A DNA stretch of 6,571 nt, taken from Proteobacteria bacterium UBA4656. Its GTDB lineage: Bacteria; Pseudomonadota; Gammaproteobacteria; Xanthomonadales; Ahniellaceae. A model generated the notes under the pieces. That model was given only the letters and a program-made list of their open reading frames with translations. It was not told the origin of the DNA and searched no databases. Shown here one piece after another: positions 1 through 5,189 of this stretch. The first letter of the stretch is position 1. Every line of letters begins with the position of its first letter. The stretch is from NCBI GenBank assembly GCA_002405525.1, contig DHLY01000161.1, positions 2,853-9,423 of the forward strand. The letters are read 5' to 3'. Position numbers and translations under genes: made by a program.

Positions 1-683
1 CGGTCTACGGCACCCAGGTCTGGTGGCCGTTGCCGACCTCCCCCGTGATGGTCGGCAGCGTGTTCATCATCGATCCGGCCTACACGGTCTGGCTGCTGGT
101 CGGTGTCGCGGCCGCGTGGCGCCTGCGCGAGCGGCCCCGCGCGAGGTTCTGGCTCGGGTTCGGGCTCGCCGCGAGCACGCTTTATCTCGGCTGGACCCTG
201 TTCGCACAGCAGCACATCGCGCGGGCGATCGTCGCCGACCAGGTCGCGCGCGGCTTGCGCGACGCCAGGGTGCTGGTCCAACCCGCGCCGCTCAACAGCC
301 TGGCCTGGCGGATCGTCGTGATCTATCCCGACGGCGACTACTTCGAAGGCTGGCACAGCCTGATGGCTCCGCCGCGCGACGTTCTGCTGCAGTACCATCG
401 CGGCAACCGTGACCTGCTGGAGCCGCTCGCCGACCAGTGGGCCGTGCAGCGGCTCGAATGGTTCACCTCCGGCTGGTACGCGGCCGAGGAGATCGACGGC
501 CGGATCGTCATCGAGGACCTGCGCATGGGCCGCGAGGGCTCGTACGTGTTCCGCTTCGTGGTCGGCGAGCGCCGCGACGGGCGGATCGTGCCGATCGAAC
601 CCGAACAGTTGCCGTGGCCGTCGCGCGCCGACGCCGGTGAGTGGCGCAGTCTGTGGCGGCTGGTGCGCACCGGCACGCCCTGA
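1..683 (+). CDS. Metal-dependent hydrolase, YdjM family, inner membrane (5' end missing)
   Basis: The reading frame is open from the first full codon (base 3) and ends at TGA 681-683, giving 226 residues of the C-terminal part. The true start and the N-terminal His/Asp-rich region lie upstream of the window, so the TTG at base 30 is not the start. The first visible residues, YGTQVWWPL, followed by VFIIDPAYT (about 20-28), match the conserved region of the YdjM/DUF457-type membrane 'metal-dependent hydrolase' family. Two hydrophobic stretches follow (about 28-40 and 49-67), then a soluble C-terminal domain rich in Trp, Tyr and charged residues. The activity of this family is poorly defined and the substrate is unknown. 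A GC hairpin follows three bases after the stop, suggesting transcription ends here. Family assignment is fairly sure; biochemical role is not. Confidence 0.8.
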   Translation, partial: VYGTQVWWPLPTSPVMVGSVFIIDPAYTVWLLVGVAAAWRLRERPRARFWLGFGLAASTLYLGWTLFAQQHIARAIVADQVARGLRDARVLVQPAPLNSLAWRIVVIYPDGDYFEGWHSLMAPPRDVLLQYHRGNRDLLEPLADQWAVQRLEWFTSGWYAAEEIDGRIVIEDLRMGREGSYVFRFVVGERRDGRIVPIEPEQLPWPSRADAGEWRSLWRLVRTGTP

Positions 684-686
684 ACC

Positions 687-701
687 GCGGCCGCAGGCCG
701 C
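687..701 (+). terminator. Candidate GC hairpin terminator after the hydrolase gene
   Basis: Perfect 6-bp inverted repeat GCGGCC / GGCCGC with a 3-base loop (gca), starting three bases after the hydrolase stop codon. No T-run follows, so it is not a textbook intrinsic terminator. Position and stability suggest an end-of-transcript structure, but a chance GC palindrome is possible in this base composition. Confidence 0.35.
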
Positions 702-746
702 TGGAACGGAATCGACGTCACAGCTTCGCCACCGCGCGCGGCCGGT

Positions 747-778
747 TTGACGGCGTGTGATCGCAGGGTCGGTAGCAT
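747..778 (+). promoter_or_regulatory. Candidate promoter for the secreted protein gene
   Basis: TTGACG (747-752, five of six to the -35 consensus) and TAGCAT (773-778, four of six to the -10 consensus) lie before the ATG at 785. The 20-base spacer is longer than the ideal 17. The -10-like box ends six bases before the ATG, and no Shine-Dalgarno lies at normal distance, so a transcript from here would be leaderless or nearly so. The rest of the 101-bp gap after the hydrolase gene shows no other gene. Confidence 0.3.
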
Positions 779-784
779 CCGCGC

Positions 785-1228
785 ATGTCGATCCGCTCCC
801 GTCTCGCCGCCATCCCCGCGATGTTGGCGGCGTTGCTGCCGCTGCCGGCGTGGTCTCCGCCGATCGCTTTCCAGTCCGGCACCGCACTGGAACTCGACGG
901 TCGCTGGTACTTCACCCTCTCCGGTCGCCTGCTGTCCGAGGGCACGAAGGCTTACCTGCTCGACGCGCCGGTCGGATTCGCCAACTGCCGCCGGTCCAAC
1001 GGGCAGATGCTGGTCAGCAACGACCGCCCTTTCCGCTGGAATGCCGGCGCGGCCACGATCTGGCTGGCCACCAGCGCCAACCCCGACGGCGGCAACGGCC
1101 CACGCTTCCAGTACCTGTTCGACCGCCCGATCCTGCGCCTGCGCTCGTCGACCGGCGACCTGATCTGCCAGGGCGAGGTCGCCGCACCGCCGGGGCTGGA
1201 CACGCTGTTCTGCTGGGGATTCGAGTAG
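785..1228 (+). CDS. Small secreted or periplasmic protein of unknown function
   Basis: 147 residues. I do not recognise the family. The N-terminus (MSIRSRLAAIPAMLAALLPL) has a basic start and a hydrophobic core typical of a Sec signal peptide, with likely cleavage around residues 22-25 (LPAWS). The mature part of about 122 residues is rich in beta-prone, aromatic segments (GRWYFTLSG, TIWLATS, RFQYLF, TLFCWGFE) and has three cysteines (C68, C128, C143). One disulfide is therefore plausible after export. No lipobox is seen. The ATG at 785 is chosen because it gives the full signal peptide. It ends convergently, 15 bp from the PLP-enzyme gene. Codon use looks like its neighbours. An exported beta-rich protein is as far as the sequence goes. 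Confidence 0.75.
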   Translation: MSIRSRLAAIPAMLAALLPLPAWSPPIAFQSGTALELDGRWYFTLSGRLLSEGTKAYLLDAPVGFANCRRSNGQMLVSNDRPFRWNAGAATIWLATSANPDGGNGPRFQYLFDRPILRLRSSTGDLICQGEVAAPPGLDTLFCWGFE

Positions 1229-1235
1229 CGCAGCG

Positions 1236-1256
1236 CGCGGCGGCTAGCTCGCCGCG
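1236..1256. terminator. GC dyad at the convergent secreted-protein / PLP-enzyme junction
   Basis: A perfect 7-bp all-GC inverted repeat, CGCGGCG (1236-1242) and CGCCGCG (1250-1256), with a 7-base loop holding the stop codon of the minus-strand gene. It begins eight bases after the plus-strand stop. It could act on transcripts from both sides. No T-run is present on either strand, so function as a terminator is inferred from place and symmetry only. Confidence 0.35.
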
Positions 1257-2608
1257 AGCACCTCGCGCAGCGCCGACAACGCCAACTCGACGTCGCCGTC
1301 GCGCGTCGACCAGTTGGCGAGCGCGCCGCGCAGCGCGGGGCGGCCGAACAGCACGGTGGGCGTGAGGAACACGCGGCCGTCGGCGGCGAGGCCGGCCAGC
1401 ACGCGGTCGCGTCGCGCGGCGTCCCCCTCGCGCAGGGCGAAGGTCACCACGTTGAGGTCGACCGGGTGCAGCACTTCGACCCCGGGGATCGTTGCCAGCC
1501 CGGCCGCGAATCGCCGCGCCAGCGCGCAGTCGCGCGCGACCCAGCCGGCCACGCCGTCGCGGCCGTAGGCGGCCAGGGTCATCCAGGCCGGCAGCGCGCG
1601 CAGGCGCCGGGAGTTCTCGGGCGTGCCGTGCAGCGGGTCGCCGTGCTCGCCGAGATAGGCCGACGAGGCGCGAAACACCGCGCGCGCCAGTGAGGCATCG
1701 CGGGTGAACACCAGGCCCGCGTCGTACGGCACGTTGAGCCATTTGTGCAGGTCGGTGGCGATCGAGTCGGCCGCGTCGATGCCGTCGAGCCGCTGCGCAC
1801 CGTCGGGCAGCAGCGCGGCGAACAATCCGAACGCGCCATCGATGTGCAGCCACGCTGGGTGGCGACGGCACAGCTCGGCGATCGCACGCAGGTCGTCGAT
1901 CGATCCGGTGTTCACTTCGCCCGCGCTGGCGACCACGATCGCTGGAGCGCCGCACAGCCCCGACAACGCCGCGCCGAGCGCGGTGGGGTCGAGTCGGGTC
2001 GATTCCGGCTCCAGCGGCAGGCGCAGCAGCGCGCTGCGCCCGATGCCGAGGATGGCGAGCGCTTTGTCGATGCTGGCGTGCGCGGCACCGGCGAGCACGG
2101 TGATCGGCGGCGCGCCCGCCAGCCCTTCGGCGGCGACGTCGACGCCCTGGCGCGCCAGCACCGCCTGTCGCGCGGCGGCGAGCGCCACCGTGTTGGCGGC
2201 GGTCGCCCCGCTGACCAGCGCGCCGTCGAACGCCGCCGGCAGCCCGAACATTTCGCGCAGCCAGCCCAGCGCCTCGCGTTCCATCGCGGTGGCCAACGAG
2301 CCGACATCGTTGGAGGCGTTCTGATCGTAGGCGGCGGCCAGCCAGTCGGCGGCCAGCGCGGCGGGCGTGGCGCCGCCGGTCACGAAACCCCAATAGCGCG
2401 GGCCCGGCGAGGCCGACAGCCCGTGCGCCCAGCGTGACTGGAACCAGGCCAGCGCCGCCTCGGCGCCGATGCCGGGCGGCAGCGGCACGGGTGCCGGCGC
2501 GGAGGCCACCGACGCGGCGGCGCGCGTCGGCAACTGCTCGACGAAGGCCCTTGCGGTCGCGTGCGCGACGGCCAGCGCGGGGTCGTACTCGTGGGCGTGC
2601 GGTTCCAT
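1244..2608 (-). CDS. PLP-dependent decarboxylase / aspartate aminotransferase-fold enzyme (group II decarboxylase type)
   Basis: 454 residues, close to the usual length of group II (aromatic-L-amino-acid type) PLP decarboxylases and relatives annotated 'aspartate aminotransferase family'. Visible landmarks: RYWGFVTGG (71-79), the phosphate-binding-type SGATAANT (133-140), H177 in AAHASIDKA, which would stack on the cofactor, D257 in HIDGAFG, which would bind the pyridine nitrogen, and K289 in TDLHKW, the expected Schiff-base lysine. All key cofactor residues are present, so the enzyme should be active. It is cytoplasmic. The substrate cannot be read from sequence: amino acid decarboxylation is likelier than transamination from the family look. 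Its ATG lies 17 bp after the SDR stop on the same strand, so the two are probably cotranscribed. Only a weak GAG-type ribosome site precedes it. Confidence 0.85.
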   Translation of the reverse strand: MEPHAHEYDPALAVAHATARAFVEQLPTRAAASVASAPAPVPLPPGIGAEAALAWFQSRWAHGLSASPGPRYWGFVTGGATPAALAADWLAAAYDQNASNDVGSLATAMEREALGWLREMFGLPAAFDGALVSGATAANTVALAAARQAVLARQGVDVAAEGLAGAPPITVLAGAAHASIDKALAILGIGRSALLRLPLEPESTRLDPTALGAALSGLCGAPAIVVASAGEVNTGSIDDLRAIAELCRRHPAWLHIDGAFGLFAALLPDGAQRLDGIDAADSIATDLHKWLNVPYDAGLVFTRDASLARAVFRASSAYLGEHGDPLHGTPENSRRLRALPAWMTLAAYGRDGVAGWVARDCALARRFAAGLATIPGVEVLHPVDLNVVTFALREGDAARRDRVLAGLAADGRVFLTPTVLFGRPALRGALANWSTRDGDVELALSALREVLAAS

Positions 2609-2625
2609 GGCGGGCTCGTGGATGC

Positions 2626-3225
2626 TCAGTGGACGCGATAGATCTTGCCGGTGTCGGCGCCTTCGACGCTGCGACTGAACGCAAGCGCGGCGCGCGCCCC
2701 CGGCACCGGTTCAAAGCCGCGGCCGTATGGCGCGTAGCCCGGCATCGATTCCTGCAGCACGCCCGGACTCACCGCGTCGATGCGCAGGCCGCGCGGCAGT
2801 TCCACCGCGGCCGCGCGCACCAACGCCTCCAGCGCGCCGTTGACCATGCTGGCCGACGAGCCGTTCCGGATCGGTTCGTCGGCAAGCACGCCGCTGACCA
2901 GGGTGAACGAGCCGCCATCGGCCAGCACCGCGCGGCCGGCCAGCACCAGGTTGACCTGGCACACAAGTCTGTCGCGCAGGCCGATGCCGTACAGCGCGTC
3001 CGTCATCTCCGTCAGCGGTCCGAAGTGGACATTGCCGGCACCGCTGACGATCGCGTCCAGCGGGCCGGCGCTGTCCAGCGCGCGCTGCACGCTGTCAGGG
3101 TCCGTGAGGTCGAGACGGAGATCGCTGTCGGTGCGGCCGGCGCGGATGACCTGGTGCCGGGCGGAGAGTTCGGCCGCGACCGCGCGGCCCAGGGTGCCGT
3201 GGGCGCCGACCAGAAGAATGCGCAT
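2626..3225 (-). CDS. Atypical short-chain dehydrogenase/reductase lacking the YxxxK catalytic pair
   Basis: 199 residues with a Rossmann fold. It has the nucleotide-binding motif GAHGTLG (7-13) after the first beta strand MRILLV, an Arg at 31 (AGRTDSDL) that may favour NADP, SGAG at 61-64 in place of NNAG, and VSG at 110-112 with the usual Ser position. Where classical SDRs have YxxxK before the ALEAL helix, this protein has A125 and N129, so the catalytic Tyr and Lys are absent. CDD describes such a group (Lin1944-like SDRs) as lacking typical active-site residues and of unknown function. The ATG at 3225 is preferred over an in-frame TTG at 3249 because the glycine motif then sits at the normal place and GGGA lies eight bases upstream. 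It is divergent from the LysR gene, its likely regulator, and upstream of the PLP enzyme gene. Confidence 0.82.
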   Translation of the reverse strand: MRILLVGAHGTLGRAVAAELSARHQVIRAGRTDSDLRLDLTDPDSVQRALDSAGPLDAIVSGAGNVHFGPLTEMTDALYGIGLRDRLVCQVNLVLAGRAVLADGGSFTLVSGVLADEPIRNGSSASMVNGALEALVRAAAVELPRGLRIDAVSPGVLQESMPGYAPYGRGFEPVPGARAALAFSRSVEGADTGKIYRVH

Positions 3226-3239
3226 GGGAGTGTTCCCAT
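3224..3239. repeat. Palindrome over the SDR start codon
   Basis: Perfect 6-bp inverted repeat ATGGGA / TCCCAT with a 4-base spacer (gtgt). It includes part of the SDR start codon and its weak GGGA ribosome site. In the SDR mRNA it could fold into a small hairpin that hides the start. It is short and may be chance. Confidence 0.3.
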
Positions 3240-3258
3240 TGGACGACAAAATGTCGAG

Positions 3259-3283
3259 ATGTGCAGTGTGAAGTGCTGTACAT
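3259..3283. promoter_or_regulatory. Candidate operator: 25-bp imperfect palindrome between LysR and SDR genes
   Basis: Left arm ATGTGCAG (3259-3266), 9-base spacer, right arm CTGTACAT (3276-3283). The arms pair at seven of eight positions. A further copy of the half-site, ATGTGCAC, lies at 3313-3320 just before the LysR ATG. The palindrome sits 34-58 bases upstream of the SDR start, where the upstream part of its promoter would be, and immediately upstream of the candidate LysR-gene -35 box. LysR-type regulators commonly bind dyads in such shared intergenic regions to activate the divergent target and repress themselves. The symmetry does not follow the simple T-N11-A form, so binding by this regulator is an inference. 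Confidence 0.5.
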
Positions 3284-3285
3284 GG

Positions 3286-3314
3286 TTGATAAACCCTCCG
3301 CTCGACGACTTAAT
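3286..3314 (+). promoter_or_regulatory. Candidate sigma-70 promoter of the LysR gene
   Basis: TTGATA (3286-3291, five of six to consensus), an ideal 17-base spacer, then CTTAAT (3309-3314, four of six). This is the best promoter match in the window. It lies in its most AT-rich stretch. The expected start of transcription falls within a few bases of the ATG at 3323, so the message would have almost no leader. The adjoining palindrome at 3259-3283 could block it, giving autorepression. I see no comparably good promoter for the SDR strand, as is common for activator-dependent genes. Confidence 0.45.
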
Positions 3315-3322
3315 GTGCACCT

Positions 3323-4243
3323 ATGGAAACAATGGGTCAGCAGATGGGGCGGGCTCTGGCGTTCGCGGCGGTGGCCGAGCTGCGCTCCTTCACCCGCGCC
3401 GCCGACCGGCTGGGCTGCTCCAAGGCGTTCGTCAGCAAGCAGGTGGCGCGGCTCGAACGCGAACTCGGCACCCAGTTGCTCCACCGCACCACGCGCCGGA
3501 TCGAACTGACCGACAGCGGGCGCACCTACCTCGAACACGTGCGCGACTTCGGCGAGCGCTTGGCCGACGCCCAGCGCGCGGTGTCCCTGCACGACGCCAC
3601 GGTCCGCGGCACCCTGCGCCTGACCGCGCCGCTGTCGCTGGGCGAGGCGCTGGTCGCGGAGATCGCGCACGGCTTCCGCGAGCGCTACCCGGACGTCCGC
3701 ATCGACCTCGATCTGTCGATCGTGCGCCGCGACCTCGTCGCCGAGGGCTACGACCTCGCGATCCGCCAGGCCGCGACGCTGGAGGACTGGCTGGTCGCCC
3801 GGCCGCTCGGCGTGTCGCGCGAAGTCCTGGTCGCCGCACCGTCGCTGCTCGCACGCATGGCGCCGCCGCGGTGCGCCGAAGACCTGGCTGGCGCACCGTG
3901 CATCGTCAACGCGCACTTCGGTGACGCGCAGCATTGGCTGTTCGACCGCGCGGACGGCGTGGTCAGCGTGCCGGTGGATGGCCCGCTGCGTGTGAACTCT
4001 TTTGCCGCGATCCGGCGCCTCGCGCTGCTCGGCGCCGGCATCGCGCGCCTGCCGCTGTACGTGATCCACGCCGACCTCGCCGCCGGCAGCCTGCGCCGGG
4101 TGTGCGCCGGCGAGTCGCTGGCCGCGGCGCCGTTGTGGCTGGTGTGGCCGCAGCGCCGGCAACTGCCGCTGCGCGTCCGGGTGTTCGCCGACTACGTGCA
4201 GCGCTACTTCGCCGACCCGGTGCGGCGCGCGATGTTCACCTGA
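3323..4243 (+). CDS. LysR-family transcriptional regulator (CrgA/DmlR-like)
   Basis: 306 residues, the normal LysR length. The N-terminal winged helix-turn-helix covers about residues 8-67: ALAFAAVAELRSFTRAADRL, then the recognition region SKAFVSKQVARLERELG and the conserved wing LLHRTTRRIELTDSG. A linker helix leads to the periplasmic-binding-protein-like effector domain (about 93-297), with GTLRLTAP (97-104), FRERYPDVRIDLDLS (118-132) and the RPLG segment (160-163), typical of the CrgA/DmlR branch. Start choice: ATG 3323, with alternatives at 3332 and 3344. None has a strong Shine-Dalgarno, and 3323 fits the candidate promoter. It is divergent from the SDR/PLP-enzyme pair, which is its most likely target. 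The inducer is unknown. Confidence 0.92.
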   Translation: METMGQQMGRALAFAAVAELRSFTRAADRLGCSKAFVSKQVARLERELGTQLLHRTTRRIELTDSGRTYLEHVRDFGERLADAQRAVSLHDATVRGTLRLTAPLSLGEALVAEIAHGFRERYPDVRIDLDLSIVRRDLVAEGYDLAIRQAATLEDWLVARPLGVSREVLVAAPSLLARMAPPRCAEDLAGAPCIVNAHFGDAQHWLFDRADGVVSVPVDGPLRVNSFAAIRRLALLGAGIARLPLYVIHADLAAGSLRRVCAGESLAAAPLWLVWPQRRQLPLRVRVFADYVQRYFADPVRRAMFT

Positions 4244-4264
4244 GCGAGCGCCACGCCGCTCAGG
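4239..4264. terminator. Bidirectional terminator candidate between LysR and VOC genes
   Basis: A perfect 8-bp inverted repeat, CCTGAGCG (4239-4246) and CGCTCAGG (4257-4264), with a 10-base loop. The arms contain the stop codon of the LysR gene on one strand and of the VOC gene on the other. Part of the symmetry follows from two facing TGA codons, but the five extra matched bases do not. No T-run follows on either strand. Confidence 0.45.
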
Positions 4265-4634
4265 GCCAGCGCGTGGTGCCGGGCAGGCCGGCCAGCGGGC
4301 GCTTGGCCTTGACGATGCAGAAGCGCTGCCCGGTCGGGGCCTCCATCACCCACCATGTGCGCACCCGCCGCACGCGCCGCGCGCCGAGTGCCTCCAGGCG
4401 CCGCGCCTCGGCGTCCACGTCGTCCGTCTCGAGGTCGAGGTGGACGCGGCTGTCGTGCTCGACGCGCTGGACCTCGATCGACAGGCCGTGGGCCGACGCG
4501 TCCAGCCGTTCGTAGTCCGGCCCATCCGGTCCGAGCGCGGGCAGTCCCAGTGCCGCCGACCAGAAACCGGTCGCGGCCGGCAGGTCGTCGGTGCGGCAAT
4601 CGATGATGAATCCGGCGAGTCGGCTGTGGTGCAT
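4260..4634 (-). CDS. VOC (glyoxalase/bleomycin-resistance fold) protein
   Basis: 124 residues, the usual length of a single-domain VOC protein. It opens with the strand HSRLAGFIIDC (3-13), followed by the helix with ATGFWSAALGLP (21-32). The second half has the signature RVHLDLETDDVDAEARRLEALGA (63-85) and WWVMEAPTGQRFCIV (94-108). H65 and E98 are at positions normally used as metal ligands. The branch resembles Glyoxalase_6-type proteins, whose substrates are mostly unknown, so glyoxalase I activity should not be assumed. The ATG at 4634 is firm: AGGAGG lies four bases before it on the minus strand. An in-frame extension to 4745 would cross the intergenic region and is not supported. It ends 16 bp from the LysR gene, facing it, and is divergent from the SnoaL-like gene. 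Confidence 0.85.
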   Translation of the reverse strand: MHHSRLAGFIIDCRTDDLPAATGFWSAALGLPALGPDGPDYERLDASAHGLSIEVQRVEHDSRVHLDLETDDVDAEARRLEALGARRVRRVRTWWVMEAPTGQRFCIVKAKRPLAGLPGTTRWP

Positions 4635-4743
4635 GGGGCCTCCTGACGCCGCGCTGGCAGCGCCCGGTGAGCATACGGCGGCCGGCGGTGGCAGTCTGCA
4701 CGCCGCGCGCCGCCCCCGCCGGCGCACTGGCAGGAGCAAACCC
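4635..4743. promoter_or_regulatory. Divergent intergenic region between VOC and SnoaL-like genes
   Basis: This 109-bp region must hold the promoters of both genes. I see a perfect dyad GCGCTG-g-CAGCGC (4651-4663), a near-copy of its core (GCACTGGCAG at 4724-4733), and on the minus strand a weak -10-like TATGCT (4675-4670) about 35 bases before the VOC ATG with only a poor -35 (CAGACT). The dyad would fall at or just past that start site. No clear promoter is seen for the plus strand. Strong Shine-Dalgarno sites lie at both ends: AGGAGG for VOC (4639-4644) and AGGAG (4732-4736) for the SnoaL-like gene. Confidence 0.3.
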
Positions 4744-5142
4744 ATGCACGAACCCGCCCGCGCCGTGGTCGAGCGCTACTGGGCGCTGATGGCAAGCAAC
4801 GATTTCCACGCCGTGGGCGAGGTGCTCGCCGACGACTTCGTGTTCGACATGCCGCAGTCGGGCGAGCGCATCCGCGGCCGCGAGCGCTACGCGACGATGA
4901 ACGCGCAGTACCCGGCGCACGGCCCGTGGCGCTTCACCCGCCGCCGCCTGCTGGTCGACGGCGACACCGCGCTGACCGAGACCGACGTCACCGACGGCGT
5001 GGTGCGGGCGCGCGCCCTGTCGCTGTTCACGGTGCGCGAGGGGCGCATTGCGAGCCTGGTCGAGTACTGGCCCGAACCGTTCGCCCTGGCGCCGGAGCGC
5101 GCCGCCCTGGTCGAACCGGGGCCGTCGATGGACGACGGTTGA
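4744..5142 (+). CDS. SnoaL/NTF2-like protein (nuclear transport factor 2 family)
   Basis: 132 residues, the usual size for a single NTF2-like cone. N-terminal helices with VVERYWALMASNDFHAVGEV (8-27) lead to LADDFVFDMPQSGERIRGRE (28-47), the typical SnoaL-like pattern in which a helix pair is followed by a strand and the gate of the pocket. Beta strands follow (RFTRRRLLVDGDTALTETDV, then ALSLFTVREGRIASLVEYW), with the family's usual closing VEYWPEPF (106-113). Members range from polyketide cyclases and isomerases to proteins with no known activity; the substrate here is unknown. AGGAG (4732-4736) seven bases before the ATG fixes the start, against longer in-frame options. It is first in a run with the thioredoxin-like and GNAT genes; a 47-bp gap follows. 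Confidence 0.85.
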   Translation: MHEPARAVVERYWALMASNDFHAVGEVLADDFVFDMPQSGERIRGRERYATMNAQYPAHGPWRFTRRRLLVDGDTALTETDVTDGVVRARALSLFTVREGRIASLVEYWPEPFALAPERAALVEPGPSMDDG

Positions 5143-5165
5143 AGCGGCCTTGGCCGGGCTACCAT
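5139..5165 (+). promoter_or_regulatory. Weak internal promoter candidate before the thioredoxin-like gene
   Basis: TTGAAG (5139-5144) overlaps the SnoaL-like stop codon. TACCAT (5160-5165) follows after a short 15-base spacer. Between them is a perfect dyad CGGCC-tt-GGCCG (5145-5156). The pair could give the thioredoxin-like and GNAT genes their own transcript, with the dyad as an operator or a small attenuating hairpin. The short spacer keeps confidence low. Confidence 0.25.
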
Positions 5166-5189
5166 CGCGGCTTTCCCCGGAGCACCGCC

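Larger units (their letters stand above)
3242..3316 (+). repeat. Direct repeat pair GACGAC-N2/3-AATGT flanking the LysR/SDR regulatory region
   Basis: GACGACAAAATGT (3242-3254) and GACGACTTAATGT (3304-3316) agree at 11 of 13 bases on the same strand, 62 bp apart, close to six helical turns. The first copy also overlaps a perfect dyad, CGACA-aaa-TGTCG (3244-3256). The second overlaps the candidate LysR-gene -10 box. Such phased copies flanking a divergent promoter are what protein binding with looping would need, but this is inference. Confidence 0.45.

Noticed and set aside
1014..2714. 566-codon open frame on the minus strand over the PLP enzyme gene
   Set aside because: Arg/Ala/Gly-rich low-complexity product in a different frame from the PLP enzyme, which has clear motifs; a GC-rich shadow frame.
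3226..3249. TTG start at 3249 for the SDR
   Set aside because: Adds eight residues before the first beta strand and overlaps a dyad; ATG 3225 puts the glycine-rich motif at its usual position.
2434..3924. 496-codon open frame on the plus strand
   Set aside because: Runs across the SDR gene, the AT-richer intergenic region and the LysR gene in the wrong frame, with an Arg-rich composition and no recognisable domain.
3095..4162. 355-codon open frame on the minus strand opposite the LysR gene
   Set aside because: Antisense shadow of an unambiguous LysR coding sequence; no motif of its own.
4591..4743. Upstream extension of the SnoaL-like protein
   Set aside because: AGGAG at 4732-4736 fits ATG 4744, and the extra residues have no family match and overlap the VOC gene.
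4635..4745. 37-residue N-terminal extension of the VOC protein
   Set aside because: AGGAGG directly before ATG 4634 and a VOC fold that begins right there make the shorter form far likelier; the extension is Arg/Pro/Ala-rich and crosses the opposite gene's start.
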